Shown here: positions 26,665 to 35,692 of the stretch, piece by piece
How the letters are laid out: every line of letters begins with the position of its first letter
Position numbering within the stretch: the first letter of the stretch is position 1
Assembly: GCA_964387285.1 (NCBI GenBank)
Contig: CAYLWO010000020.1
Location: 1-64,000, forward strand
DNA: 64,000 nt
Reading direction: 5' to 3'
Source: Anaerohabitans sp964387285
GTDB taxonomy: Bacteria; Zhuqueibacterota; Zhuqueibacteria; Residuimicrobiales; Residuimicrobiaceae
Notes under the pieces: model-generated
Databases searched by the model: none
Told to the model about the DNA's origin: nothing
The model's input: the letters and a program-made list of their open reading frames with translations, nothing else
Translations under genes and position numbers: made by a program

Positions 26665-27684
26665 TTATTGACGAGAGGTGCTTTTTTGGTTGGCGTAGCG
26701 TAACCAGTGCTCTGCAGAGGTGATGCCGATGAAACCTTTGTAAATGCCGCCCCAACGGCCATAATCATAAACACGTACGGCAATGGTCGTTTTAACATGC
26801 GCACGAACGAGGCCGGGATCAATAGCATAGGCGCGGGCAATGAACTGGTTGGTATAAATATGAACCGAATTATTCAGAGAAGGAAATTTCCCGGTGCGAC
26901 CGATCAGTTCGCCGTTCCAATACACCTCATCCAGATCATTGATATAGCCGAGAATCAACAGGAGCGGCTGCTCCGCCAGTTCTTCCGGCAGGACAATGGT
27001 TTTTCGATACCAGGCGATGCCGTCATAATTGGGAAAACCCTGCATTTCCCAATAGGACGGCACGAGGATTCGTTTCCAGACATGGTCGTCATATTCGCTG
27101 TTTTTGCGCTTCATATCATCGCCCACGGCAAAGGCCCACTCTCCCGCCAAATCGATGAGCAGCTGCAATCGTTCTTCCCTGGCGCTCAAGGTGACCGCGC
27201 CTTCGAGAATGCCGCCGCTGAATCGCTCGTCATACACTCGTACCGCAATGACGTTTTCCTGATTCCAGTGAATAAGATGAGGAGGCAGCACATACTCACG
27301 CCGCAGTTCCACCGCGGTGCGAAAGATAGGCGGGAACAAACCACTGCCGGCTATATAGGAGCCGTTGAGGAAAACCTGGTCCACGTCGTCGATGCGGCCC
27401 AGATTCAAAACGATATTGCGGCCCTGCCAGCTTATCGGAATGGTTACACGCTTGCGATACCAGGCATAACCGTCGTATCCCGGAAATCCGGCGTCTTCCC
27501 AACGACTGGGCGTTTGAATGGCCTCCCAGAGACGGTCATTCAACAACGGGTCGGCATATTCCTTATGATCGCCGATTCTGAAGCGCCATTCACCGGACAG
27601 ATCCGTTGTCCAGCCCTGATCCTGGGCAAGAACCGGCCGGCAGACGACGGTCATCGCGCAGATCACGTACCGCCATATTCGCAT
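26665..27684 (-). CDS. Secreted tandem jelly-roll (GH2-type sugar-binding) protein without catalytic domain
   Basis: A 339-residue exported protein made of two homologous halves, each resembling the sugar-binding jelly-roll domain at the N-terminus of glycoside hydrolase family 2. Half one has LSGEWRFRIGD, GYDGYAWYRKRVTIP and DDVDQVFLNG. Half two has LAGEWAFAVGD, NYDGIAWYRKTIVLP and NDLDEVYWNGELIGR. No GH2 barrel or acid/base Glu domain follows, so it is probably a carbohydrate-binding or scaffolding protein. The start chosen has a GGAGGG site, though 13 bases away, and gives a signal peptide; a frame-open start 24 codons upstream has no ribosome-binding site. Confidence 0.75.
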   Translation of the reverse strand: MRIWRYVICAMTVVCRPVLAQDQGWTTDLSGEWRFRIGDHKEYADPLLNDRLWEAIQTPSRWEDAGFPGYDGYAWYRKRVTIPISWQGRNIVLNLGRIDDVDQVFLNGSYIAGSGLFPPIFRTAVELRREYVLPPHLIHWNQENVIAVRVYDERFSGGILEGAVTLSAREERLQLLIDLAGEWAFAVGDDMKRKNSEYDDHVWKRILVPSYWEMQGFPNYDGIAWYRKTIVLPEELAEQPLLLILGYINDLDEVYWNGELIGRTGKFPSLNNSVHIYTNQFIARAYAIDPGLVRAHVKTTIAVRVYDYGRWGGIYKGFIGITSAEHWLRYANQKSTSRQ

Positions 27685-27875
27685 GCGACGCTGCAAACCC
27701 TCCGATGCCTGGTTGATCCGTGTTACCATTAAATTAAAGTAAGGAAAGGAACCCATACAAGTGTCATCACAGCGTAAAAAAAAGTAAAAATATTGTCTGA
27801 GCGATTGTCCCTCTCCTGTTCCTGAGTGTGAAAAGACATCCGGTTTGGTTTGCGCACAACACGAATATCAGAACA

Positions 27876-28559
27876 TCAGCGCTGCAATTTGTAACCCAGT
27901 CCATGCACCGTTAAAAGATGGCGAGGATCTTTGGGATCCTGTTCAATTTTTTTCCGCAAGCGCACGATGAAATTGTCGATGGTGCGCGTATCCGGAAAGT
28001 GGTCATATCCCCACACCTTATCCAACAACTCGTCGCGGCGGACCACACGACCTTCATTCTGCAGAAAAAATCGCAGCAGGTCCCATTCCTTGGCGCTCAG
28101 ATCGACCGGGCCGTTTTCATCATGCGCATTGGTGGTGTTAAAATCGACCTGCAAGCGACCGATAACCGCCACGGGCAAAGGCGCCGGAGCCGGTGGTTCC
28201 GCTCTGCGCAGCACCGCTTTGACGCGGGCGAGCAATTCACGCAAACTGAACGGTTTGGTGATGTAATCGTCAGCGCCGAGTTCCAAACCCAGCACCTTGT
28301 CAATCTCCTGGCCGCGCGCGGTCAACATGATAATGGGAGTGGTGACGCCGCCGCCGCGCAGTTCGCGACAAACGTCCAAACCGGATTTTTTCGGCAACAT
28401 GATGTCCAGAATGATCAAATCCGGTTTTAACGACAAGGCCATGCTGAGGCCCAGTTCGCCGTCTGCGGCAATGTGCGCTTCATAGCCGTCATAGCTGAAA
28501 TTATCAGCCAATCCGTTGGCCATTTCCGGTTCATCTTCAATGATTAAGATACGAGCCAT
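27876..28559 (-). CDS. Two-component response regulator, OmpR/PhoB family
   Basis: A 227-residue regulator. The receiver domain has the acidic pair Glu8/Asp9, phosphoacceptor Asp52 in LIILDIMLP and Lys102 in ITKPFSL. A winged-helix DNA-binding domain follows, ending VHGLGYKLQR. The gene starts inside the end of the histidine kinase gene (16-bp overlap), so the two form a cognate pair. Unusually the kinase comes first, and both are the distal end of an operon with ppk2 and a membrane acyltransferase. Target genes are unknown. Confidence 0.95.
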   Translation of the reverse strand: MARILIIEDEPEMANGLADNFSYDGYEAHIAADGELGLSMALSLKPDLIILDIMLPKKSGLDVCRELRGGGVTTPIIMLTARGQEIDKVLGLELGADDYITKPFSLRELLARVKAVLRRAEPPAPAPLPVAVIGRLQVDFNTTNAHDENGPVDLSAKEWDLLRFFLQNEGRVVRRDELLDKVWGYDHFPDTRTIDNFIVRLRKKIEQDPKDPRHLLTVHGLGYKLQR

Positions 28560-30169
28560 TTTCCACCCTTTATATTTATTGGAAACAGTAATTGAAAGAC
28601 GCTGCCTTCGCCCATGCGGCTGGATACCCGCACCTGGCCTTGATGGATGTCCATAATGTGTTTGACCAACGCAAGGCCCAATCCGCTGCCCTTGGTGTCG
28701 TGCACCAGGCTGTCGCCGGCGCGATAAAACTTGACGAATATTTTGTCATGATCCTGTGCGGCTATGCCGATGCCTTTGTCCCGCACTTCTAAAACCACAT
28801 GTTCATTTTCCTGATAAAGTCGAACGTCGATCTCTTTGTTCTCTGCGCTGAACTTGATCGCATTATCCAACAGGTTTACCAAAGCCTGCGTTACGGAATC
28901 CGCATTGGCCGTAATCAGAGGCACGGTTTCATCCAGTCGTTCCAGCAATCGAAAACCGGAGCGATCAAGATGCTCGCGAAAGGACACCAGGACCTCTCGA
29001 ACCAGGCTCGGTAAAAAAACCGGTTCAAAGATAAACTTTTTCTCATTAGACTCAATTTTGGAAAAGTCCAAAACCTGATTGATCAGCTTGGTCAATCGCA
29101 TGCTTTCGTACAGGATGGTGCGATAGTAGCGTCGTTTTTTCTCCTCTGCCGGTACGCGATCCATATCCAGCATCTCGGCATACATCTGGATCAATGCCAA
29201 CGGGGTGCGCAGTTCATGCGAAACATTGGCGACGAAATCGGTTTTCATTTTTGCCAGACCAATTTGCGCTCTCACGCTGCGAATCAGAAACAAAGCGCCG
29301 ATAACCAGCAGGAGATTGACGGCAATTAAAAAAAACAGATTCACACGGATGCGTGAATGGGCCAGCTGCCGCAGCGTAGTGCCCTGTAATTTTATATCCA
29401 GCTCCAGATCAGGAAGAATCCAGAGATTTTCATATTTCTCAAACTCTTCGCCGCTCTCTTCCCGAGAAAGATATAACAAGCGGGCTTCGGGCATTTTGCG
29501 CACGGCAAAGACAAAATTTTCTTCCCCCATTTCCATGAATTTCGGCGCCACCACCAGATCAATCAGCGTACGTTGATCAATGAGCAAGCCCATGAAGGGC
29601 GGATCAGATTGCCCACTCTTCAGCATAGGGAAAAGCACCAGCGACACCATGGCCTGAGACGGCGCTGTAAAAGGCACCGGCATCGGCCGGATATAGCCGT
29701 CCCGGGCATTCTGCAGGGATCGAGCCACCACCTCCGGCCGGTCACGGAAAAAAGAGAGCCAGGCGTCCGCCAGGGCCGCGCTGGAGATGGCAGCGCCCAG
29801 CGTATCCTGTTTTATCGCTATTAAGGGACGCAGAGTTCCGATTCCCGTCATTATGGCGACCAACGGACGATGCTGCTCCAACATGCTCTGCAGCCGTACT
29901 CGCGTTGCCGACAAGGAGCGGGATTCGTCAACCGCCAGCGCGGATTCATCCATCCAGGTCCGGAACACGTCCCAGCTGTGCTGATTGACGGTGAACAACA
30001 CGCTCTTAAGTTGACGATCGTAGATCGATTCGATCACAGACTCGGCTTTATTCTTTTCCAACCATTGAAAAACCGTATAGCCGAATATGGGAAAAAAAAT
30101 CAAAGCGATAAAAATCAACACCAGTTGGCTAAAGGAACCGAACAAATTTCGTTTATGCGACTGGGTCAT
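28544..30169 (-). CDS. Sensor histidine kinase
   Basis: A 541-residue inner-membrane sensor. Two membrane segments (about residues 12–34 and 275–297) enclose an extracytoplasmic domain of about 240 residues that I cannot assign to a family. The HisKA motif VSHELRTPLALIQ carries the phosphorylated His near residue 318. The ATPase domain has the N, G1 and G2 boxes: LLDNAIKFS, VRDKGIGI and KGSGLGLALVKHI. No HAMP domain is evident. It is five bases from the upstream acyltransferase gene and overlaps its response regulator. Confidence 0.94.
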   Translation of the reverse strand: MTQSHKRNLFGSFSQLVLIFIALIFFPIFGYTVFQWLEKNKAESVIESIYDRQLKSVLFTVNQHSWDVFRTWMDESALAVDESRSLSATRVRLQSMLEQHRPLVAIMTGIGTLRPLIAIKQDTLGAAISSAALADAWLSFFRDRPEVVARSLQNARDGYIRPMPVPFTAPSQAMVSLVLFPMLKSGQSDPPFMGLLIDQRTLIDLVVAPKFMEMGEENFVFAVRKMPEARLLYLSREESGEEFEKYENLWILPDLELDIKLQGTTLRQLAHSRIRVNLFFLIAVNLLLVIGALFLIRSVRAQIGLAKMKTDFVANVSHELRTPLALIQMYAEMLDMDRVPAEEKKRRYYRTILYESMRLTKLINQVLDFSKIESNEKKFIFEPVFLPSLVREVLVSFREHLDRSGFRLLERLDETVPLITANADSVTQALVNLLDNAIKFSAENKEIDVRLYQENEHVVLEVRDKGIGIAAQDHDKIFVKFYRAGDSLVHDTKGSGLGLALVKHIMDIHQGQVRVSSRMGEGSVFQLLFPINIKGGKWLVS

Positions 30170-30174
30170 GACTT

Positions 30175-31278
30175 TTACATTTTAAAGAACAATTTTTGCC
30201 GATACAGCCAGTAGCAGATAGCCCAAAGCGCCAACCAAACGGCTGATGAGAGAAAAAGCAGTACGCCGTTTTCACCGCTCCAGCCAAACAAGAAACCGAT
30301 AAACGGCTTGAGTACGGCTTGAATCCAGTCTGCGCCGCCCGTATGGCAGAACAGATAAATGAACAGCGAATTCATGCCCACATAGATAAAAAATTTCGGT
30401 ATTCGTCGCCATTGCCTGACATCTACCAAATAATAACTCATGGCCAGGGAAATCAGGCACCAGCCGCCGGTAACGATGACAAATGAACTGGTGCAGATAC
30501 GCTTGATGATGGGCGTGATCGGATCCAGGGCCATGCCCACTGCGACCGCACAGACGCCCAATCCCAACAGGACGGCTATTTTATTTTTGGGTGATTTATG
30601 GCCCGCCAGCCATTGTCCGGCGACGACTCCCCAAATCGTATGCGCGGCCGTGGGCACGGCATTGAACGCCACCCAATGACCGTGGGACAGTTTTCCCATC
30701 AACAGCAGATCTACCCAGGAGCCGAAATTTTGATCCGGCGTAAAAGGTTGATCAAACCCGGGCAAAGCAAACGTGCGATACAACACCTCGCTCAGCGCAA
30801 TCAACAACAAACTGGCGGCCATTTGCACCCCGGCGGGAAAACGCATGAGCAAAAAGGCCGCCATATAGGTGAAGGACAACTGGGCCAGCACATTCCACAA
30901 TTCAAAGGTCATGCGACCGGCGCTGATGCAATACAGTCCGACGCCAAAAATCAACAACAACAGCGACCGACGGCCGGCATGAAAAAACATCTTTTTCCAC
31001 GAATCGCCGCGCTGCAGACGTTTGGCAAACGAGAACGGCATGGCCACGCCGACAATGAACATAAAAAACGGCTGTACCAAATCCCAAAAATGCAAACCGT
31101 GCCACGTGTGATGCTCCAACTGCCAGCCGATAAAACCGAGCAGCGTGCCGTCAAACGCAGACTGACGCAATCTGGCGTATAAATGGGTCGATTCGCCGAT
31201 GAGCAAAAACATGGTCAGGCCGCGAAAAAAATCCAAAGACAACAGCCGGTCGCCGGGCAGCGTTTGTTGTGTGTTCAT
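30175..31278 (-). CDS. HGSNAT/NagX-like membrane acyltransferase (DUF5009 type)
   Basis: A 367-residue protein with about ten membrane segments. The opening LLSLDFFRGLTMFLLIGES and the paired WHGLHFWDLVQPFFMFIVG place it with the heparan-alpha-glucosaminide N-acetyltransferase relatives, which move acetyl groups across a membrane to amino sugars. The His in the WHGLHFWDL segment is the likely active residue. It sits five bases after ppk2 and five before the histidine kinase. A diverged paralogue is encoded at 47284–48690. Substrate in this organism is unknown; cell-wall or glycan amino-sugar acetylation is plausible. Confidence 0.82.
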   Translation of the reverse strand: MNTQQTLPGDRLLSLDFFRGLTMFLLIGESTHLYARLRQSAFDGTLLGFIGWQLEHHTWHGLHFWDLVQPFFMFIVGVAMPFSFAKRLQRGDSWKKMFFHAGRRSLLLLIFGVGLYCISAGRMTFELWNVLAQLSFTYMAAFLLMRFPAGVQMAASLLLIALSEVLYRTFALPGFDQPFTPDQNFGSWVDLLLMGKLSHGHWVAFNAVPTAAHTIWGVVAGQWLAGHKSPKNKIAVLLGLGVCAVAVGMALDPITPIIKRICTSSFVIVTGGWCLISLAMSYYLVDVRQWRRIPKFFIYVGMNSLFIYLFCHTGGADWIQAVLKPFIGFLFGWSGENGVLLFLSSAVWLALWAICYWLYRQKLFFKM

Positions 31279-31283
31279 CGCCG

Positions 31284-32078
31284 TTACTCTATTGTTATGG
31301 TTTCAGGATCGAAATCCGCTTTGGGGTATTTCATCTTCAGCTCCTGTAAAGCCTTCACCAATATCGTCCCTACCACCCAGTTGCGATACCATTTCTTGTT
31401 TGCCGGAACCACGTACCAGGGCGCCCAGGATGTGCTGGTATGCTGTAAGAGTGCTTCATACGCTTTCATATATTCGGGCCACAATTTGCGTTCATCCAAA
31501 TCCGTCGGATTGAATTTCCATACTTTGCTCGGATCAGACAAGCGCGCCTGTAAACGTTCCTTCTGTTCATCGCGGTCAATGTGCAGAAAAAATTTAATTA
31601 TCAACGTTCCTTCTTCGGCCAACATGCGTTCGAAATCATTGATCTGTTTATAACGCCGGCGACGTTCTTTGTCGGAAATCCAGCCATGCACCACCGGCAC
31701 CAGAACGTCTTCGTAATGGCTGCGGTTAAAGATGACCATCTCCCCTTTTGCCGGCGCATGGGGATGCACGCGCCACAAATAATCGTGGTCTGCTTCCAAT
31801 GCGGTCGGCTTTTTAAAACCAGCCACCCGCACACCCTGGGGATTCACTCCTTCGAATACATGCCGGATCACGCCGTCTTTACCGCCGGTATCCATGGCCT
31901 GCAATACGATCAGCACTTTGTGTTCGTGCTCGGCAAAAAGCAACTCTTGCAGGGATTCCAGTTCCTTGTTCAACTCTAGCAATTTGCCTTTTACTTTATC
32001 TTTTTCACCCTGATTGAAAGCAGGATCAATATCTCCCAGCGTGAGCTTGCGCTCCGGCACAACCCTATGAATCTTCAT
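31284..32078 (-). CDS. ppk2: Polyphosphate kinase 2 family protein
   Basis: A 264-residue cytoplasmic kinase that phosphorylates nucleotides from polyphosphate (or the reverse). The Walker A loop is QAMDTGGKDG and the Walker B/lid segment FNRSHYEDVLVP. Between them GVNPQGVRVAGFKKPT and DYLWRVHPHAP are typical of the one-domain PPK2 enzymes. Whether it prefers AMP, ADP or GDP cannot be read safely. A start 33 codons upstream is open, but MKIHRVVPERKL is the family start and has a GAAGGAA ribosome-binding site. First gene of the ppk2–acyltransferase–kinase–regulator operon. Confidence 0.9.
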   Translation of the reverse strand: MKIHRVVPERKLTLGDIDPAFNQGEKDKVKGKLLELNKELESLQELLFAEHEHKVLIVLQAMDTGGKDGVIRHVFEGVNPQGVRVAGFKKPTALEADHDYLWRVHPHAPAKGEMVIFNRSHYEDVLVPVVHGWISDKERRRRYKQINDFERMLAEEGTLIIKFFLHIDRDEQKERLQARLSDPSKVWKFNPTDLDERKLWPEYMKAYEALLQHTSTSWAPWYVVPANKKWYRNWVVGTILVKALQELKMKYPKADFDPETITIE

Positions 32079-32234
32079 AGGAGGATTCCTTCTTTTTGAT
32101 AAACAGCCCCGATCCAGACGGCTTTTCAATGTAATATTTTCTATTGAGGAAAACCATATTTTTCTTATGCCAATCACCGGGGACCGGATGCGCCGCGTCT
32201 CATGCGACTATTTAGAATTATTTCCCAAAAACAC

Positions 32235-32263
32235 TTGACATTGGACACAAATCTGCTTATCCT
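32235..32263 (+). promoter_or_regulatory. Sigma-70-type promoter of yhbY
   Basis: A consensus TTGACA at 32235–32240, then a 17-base spacer and TATCCT at 32258–32263, about 80 bp before the yhbY ATG. The −35 box is perfect and the −10 box matches four of six consensus bases. Confidence 0.45.
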
Positions 32264-32342
32264 TATAACATGGGATGCGGAAACGGTAACAACGCTTACC
32301 TGGTTCTACGCCCACTCCGCCGAATTTTTTAGAGGGAACATT

Positions 32343-32642
32343 ATGAAAAAACTAAAGGGATCGCAACGCACCTATTTGCGCGGTATGGCCAATGCGCTCA
32401 AACCGGTGCTGCAAATCGGCAAAAACGGATTGACGCCGGAGCTGATCACTGCGGTAAACGAAGCCCTGCAAGCTCATGAACTGATTAAAATAAAATATGT
32501 GGAATTCAAAGAAGAACGTAAAACGATCAGCAAAGCCATCGAAGAACAGACCGGCGCGGAACTGGTAGGCATTATCGGACATGTAGCGATCTATTATAAA
32601 CAGCATCCGGATCCCCAAAAAAGAAAGATTCCCATTGCCTGA
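32343..32642 (+). CDS. yhbY: Ribosome assembly RNA-binding protein (CRS1-YhbY domain)
   Basis: A 99-residue protein of one CRM/YhbY domain, which binds 23S rRNA and helps large-subunit maturation. The signature LKPVLQIGKNGLTPELI includes the GKNG loop. Length is that of E. coli YhbY. An open extension of 47 codons upstream exists, but the ATG used has an AGAGGGA ribosome-binding site and matches the family start. The following hydrolase gene begins at a TTG inside the last codons, so the two are likely translated together. Confidence 0.92.
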   Translation: MKKLKGSQRTYLRGMANALKPVLQIGKNGLTPELITAVNEALQAHELIKIKYVEFKEERKTISKAIEEQTGAELVGIIGHVAIYYKQHPDPQKRKIPIA

Positions 32643-33465
32643 TCACCCTCAATTCATCACCACTACCGATCGAGTCCGTTTAGCCGTTCATCACTGGTCG
32701 CCGAACGGCCAGCCGGTCGCGCACACGGTGCTGATTCACGGCCTCGGCGAACACTGCGGTCGCTATGAACATGTCGCAGCCGCCTTCACCCGCGCCGGCA
32801 TTGCGCTGCAGGGCATGGATCTGCGCGGTCATGGCCATTCAGGCGGCCCGCGCGGCCATGCACGCAATTATCAAATCCTCATGCAGGATATCGATGAATT
32901 GATCCAGACAGTCAGAATGCAATCAACCCTGCCGCTCTTTCTATATGGCCACAGTTTGGGCGGCAACCTGGTCATCAATTATTTACTGCGCAGGCAACCG
33001 GGGTTGACCGGCGCCATTGCCACCAGTCCTCTACTGCTGACAACGCGCCCGGCTCCGGCCTGGAAGCTTACAGCCGGGAAACTGCTGCGCACCGTTTGGC
33101 CGCGCATGAGCATGAGCAACGGTCTCGATAGCCGCGATCTGTCTCATGATTTCAAAGTGGTGGAAAAATACCGGCGTGATCCATTGGTGCATAATCGCGT
33201 TTCCGCCGGACTTGGCACGGCCATGTTGGATGCCGGCCAATGGGCGCTGGATCATGCCGCAGAACTGACTACGCCTCTGCTCCTGCTGCATGGCCTCGGA
33301 GATCGCATCACCTCCGCTGAAGCCAGCCGTCATTTTGCACAACAGGCAGGTCCAATCTGTGCCCTAAAATTGTGGCCCGACTGTTATCATGAACTGCACA
33401 ATGACACCCAGTGTAAACGGGTCATCGAGTATATGACCAATTGGATGTTGGCCAAACTGACCTGA
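32635..33465 (+). CDS. Alpha/beta hydrolase, monoacylglycerol-lipase type
   Basis: A 276-residue serine hydrolase of the Hydrolase_4 (monoglyceride lipase) branch. The oxyanion-loop motif HGLGEHCGRY, the MDLRGHGHSGGPRGH strand turn and the nucleophile elbow GHSLGG are all present. The catalytic Asp is in LHGLGDRIT and the His in CYHELHND. It has no signal peptide, so it acts in the cytoplasm or at the inner membrane. The likely start is a TTG overlapping the end of yhbY by eight bases; no alternative ATG lies near. Confidence 0.88.
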   Translation: MPDHPQFITTTDRVRLAVHHWSPNGQPVAHTVLIHGLGEHCGRYEHVAAAFTRAGIALQGMDLRGHGHSGGPRGHARNYQILMQDIDELIQTVRMQSTLPLFLYGHSLGGNLVINYLLRRQPGLTGAIATSPLLLTTRPAPAWKLTAGKLLRTVWPRMSMSNGLDSRDLSHDFKVVEKYRRDPLVHNRVSAGLGTAMLDAGQWALDHAAELTTPLLLLHGLGDRITSAEASRHFAQQAGPICALKLWPDCYHELHNDTQCKRVIEYMTNWMLAKLT

Positions 33466-33578
33466 CGTTTTCAGCAAAAATAATTTTTCTTGATTATCAA
33501 GGCGGAATGCTGTATTTTATAAAGAAAGAAAATATTTTAATACTTTGATTATTATCATCTTAAACTATCCTTATCTTC

Positions 33579-34922
33579 ATGGCCTTTGATATCATCCTGA
33601 TTTTTCTGTTAATCCTCGCCAATGGGATTTTCGCCATGTCCGAGATCGCCGTCGTATCGGTACGTAAGACCCGATTGCAGCAATTGGCGAACGAAGGGGA
33701 TGACAAGGCAGAAGCGGTTCTCCAGCTTGTCGATAAACCCACACGATTTTTATCCACCATTCAAATCGGCATCACTTTGATCGGCATTATGGCCGGCGCC
33801 ATCGGCGGCGCCCGCATTACGGAAAAACTGGGTACGTTGCTGATGCCGATTTCCTGGCTAGCCCCCTATCATGAAGCTGTCGGTTTTGGCATTGTCGTTT
33901 TAGTGACAACCTACTTTTCTCTGATCCTGGGCGAGTTGCTGCCGAAACATATCGCTATGACCAATCCGGAAAAGGTTGCCGAGCTGGTGGTCAAACCCAT
34001 GCGCTTTTTGTCCATGGCCGCAGCTCCAGCGGTAAAAGTGCTCTCCTGGTCGTCGGAAAGTCTCTCCAGACTATTCGGTATTCCCATAGTCAAGGAACAG
34101 CCGGTTTCAGAAGAAGAGATTAAAGTGATGATCGATCAGGGCATCGAACACGGCATGTTTGAAGAAGCTGAGCGGGACATGATCGAGGGCGTTTTTGATC
34201 TCAGCGACAAGCATGTGGATGCGCTGATGACGCCGCGCAGCGATATCGTCTGGATCGACATCAATGAGACCCTGCCGGAGATTCAGCGCGTAATTCGCGA
34301 AAGCGATCACTCCCGTTTTCCCGTCTGCGACGGCAGTCTGGATACCGTCCTGGGCGTCATCCGCGCCAAGGATATTTTGCATTGCGTCATGACCGAAGAG
34401 CAATTTGATCCGCGCAAATGGATGCGCACGCCGCTCTATATTCCGGAAAGCGCGCCGGTGCTCAAGGCGCTGGAGACTTTTAAAAAATCCCGGCAACACG
34501 TTGCGCTGATCGTGGATGAGTACGGCGTGGTCCAGGGATTCGTCACCGTATACGACATCCTTGAAGCGATTGTCGGCGACATTCCTTCTCTTGACGACAA
34601 CGAAGAACCGATGATAGTACAGCGCACGGACGGATCCTGGCTTCTGGACGGCCTCTTACCGATGGAAGAATTCAACGAGGTTTTTCAAATCGATAAAATT
34701 CCTGAAGGCAATTTTCTCACCCTCGGCGGATTTATTATGGCGCAACTGGGCCGCATACCTTCCACAGCAGAACATTTTGAGTGGAACGACTTGCGCATTG
34801 AAGTGATGGATATGGACGGCAACCGTGTGGACAAGGTTTTGGTGGTGCCGCTTTCAGAGGATAAGAAGGCGCTGCATCCGGAAGCACAAGCCGTGCAGGA
34901 GCGTAAACCTGCTGGGGTCTAG
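33579..34922 (+). CDS. CNNM/CorC-type membrane protein (hemolysin C family)
   Basis: A 447-residue inner-membrane protein. The N-terminal DUF21 domain (about residues 1–190) has hydrophobic segments beginning FDIILIFLLILANGIFAMSE. A pair of CBS domains follows, visible as MTPRSDIVWID and HVALIVDEYGVVQGFVT. The C-terminal CorC/HlyC domain contains the GDIPSLDDNEEP and LGGFIMAQLGRIP segments. Relatives move or sense magnesium or sodium; true haemolytic action is not expected. It ends about 55 bp before the palindrome at 34978–35033. Confidence 0.9.
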   Translation: MAFDIILIFLLILANGIFAMSEIAVVSVRKTRLQQLANEGDDKAEAVLQLVDKPTRFLSTIQIGITLIGIMAGAIGGARITEKLGTLLMPISWLAPYHEAVGFGIVVLVTTYFSLILGELLPKHIAMTNPEKVAELVVKPMRFLSMAAAPAVKVLSWSSESLSRLFGIPIVKEQPVSEEEIKVMIDQGIEHGMFEEAERDMIEGVFDLSDKHVDALMTPRSDIVWIDINETLPEIQRVIRESDHSRFPVCDGSLDTVLGVIRAKDILHCVMTEEQFDPRKWMRTPLYIPESAPVLKALETFKKSRQHVALIVDEYGVVQGFVTVYDILEAIVGDIPSLDDNEEPMIVQRTDGSWLLDGLLPMEEFNEVFQIDKIPEGNFLTLGGFIMAQLGRIPSTAEHFEWNDLRIEVMDMDGNRVDKVLVVPLSEDKKALHPEAQAVQERKPAGV

Positions 34923-34977
34923 TTCCACTTGCAAATTTTCTCTTTCGTTTTTGATCCTTTCGTTTGTAGTTCCTTTC

Positions 34978-35033
34978 GTTTGTAGTTCCGCCTTTAGGCG
35001 GAAAAAGTTCCGCATAAATGCGGAACTACAAAC
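34978..35033. repeat. 56-bp inverted-repeat element between convergent genes
   Basis: GTTTGTAGTTCCGC (34978–34991) and GCGGAACTACAAAC (35020–35033) are perfect inverted ends. Nested inside are hairpins CCGCCTTTAGGCGG and TTCCGCATAAATGCGGAA. The left part of the end is also repeated just upstream (GTTTGTAGTTCC at 34962–34973). It overlaps the last codons and the stop of the HAD phosphatase gene. Confidence 0.8.
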
Positions 35034-35688
35034 AGAACCAGCAACCATGCATCTCTGCTATCTTGGCGTGCACATCAAAAAAATTATCATACTCTAGAAA
35101 CGGTTTGCCCTGCTTGCGGCAATAATCAGCCAGCTCTTTCTTGGCGAACAAAACATCCGCTTCGCCCACTGCGCACAAATCCGACATGCCGTCGCCGATA
35201 TAAACCGTAGCCTCGCCCGCCTGCTTTTCATTGCGAATATGAGAGCCTTTGCAGTTGGCGCAACTGCCGCAACTGTGTCCATAATAAGGAAAAGTCACCT
35301 CAAGGCTTCCGTCAGGCGCGATTTTTAAATGATTACAACGTATTTGCACATCGTGGATAGCGTGTTGCTGTAAAATTCGTTCAATATAAGCGTCCATGCC
35401 GTCGCTGACAACGTAAATAGGCCAAGCGTGTTCCTGACAATAGCGATAAAAGAGCGGGAACCCCGGATCAATGGGCTGCGTGACGGCGAACTGATCCAAT
35501 TGCTCCGGCGTCAGCCGGGAAACCGTGCACTGTTGCTGCCACAATTGCCGTCCGTCGATTTCACCGCGTCGCCAGGACGCCACCAGCTGCCACCAATGGC
35601 GGCTGTCGCCGTAGCGGGTGAACACTTCGTTGCCGACGTCGTTAACGGCGATAGTGCCGTCGAAATCACAAAAAATCCGTAATCGCAT
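35026..35688 (-). CDS. HAD-IB phosphatase, MtnX/SerB-like
   Basis: A 220-residue haloacid-dehalogenase phosphatase. Motif I is FCDFDGTIA, motif II the Ser of VVSDGMD, motif III/IV Lys plus YIGDGMSD. The insert with GHSCGSCANCKGSH holds a cysteine cluster (CGSCANC) seen in MtnX-like enzymes. Substrate could be an MtnX-type phosphoketone or phosphoserine; no other serB candidate is in the window although serA and serC are. It starts four bases after the radical SAM gene, so they are co-transcribed. Its stop codon and last residues come from the palindromic element 34978–35033. Confidence 0.83.
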   Translation of the reverse strand: MRLRIFCDFDGTIAVNDVGNEVFTRYGDSRHWWQLVASWRRGEIDGRQLWQQQCTVSRLTPEQLDQFAVTQPIDPGFPLFYRYCQEHAWPIYVVSDGMDAYIERILQQHAIHDVQIRCNHLKIAPDGSLEVTFPYYGHSCGSCANCKGSHIRNEKQAGEATVYIGDGMSDLCAVGEADVLFAKKELADYCRKQGKPFLEYDNFFDVHAKIAEMHGCWFCL

Positions 35689-35692
35689 CGAC

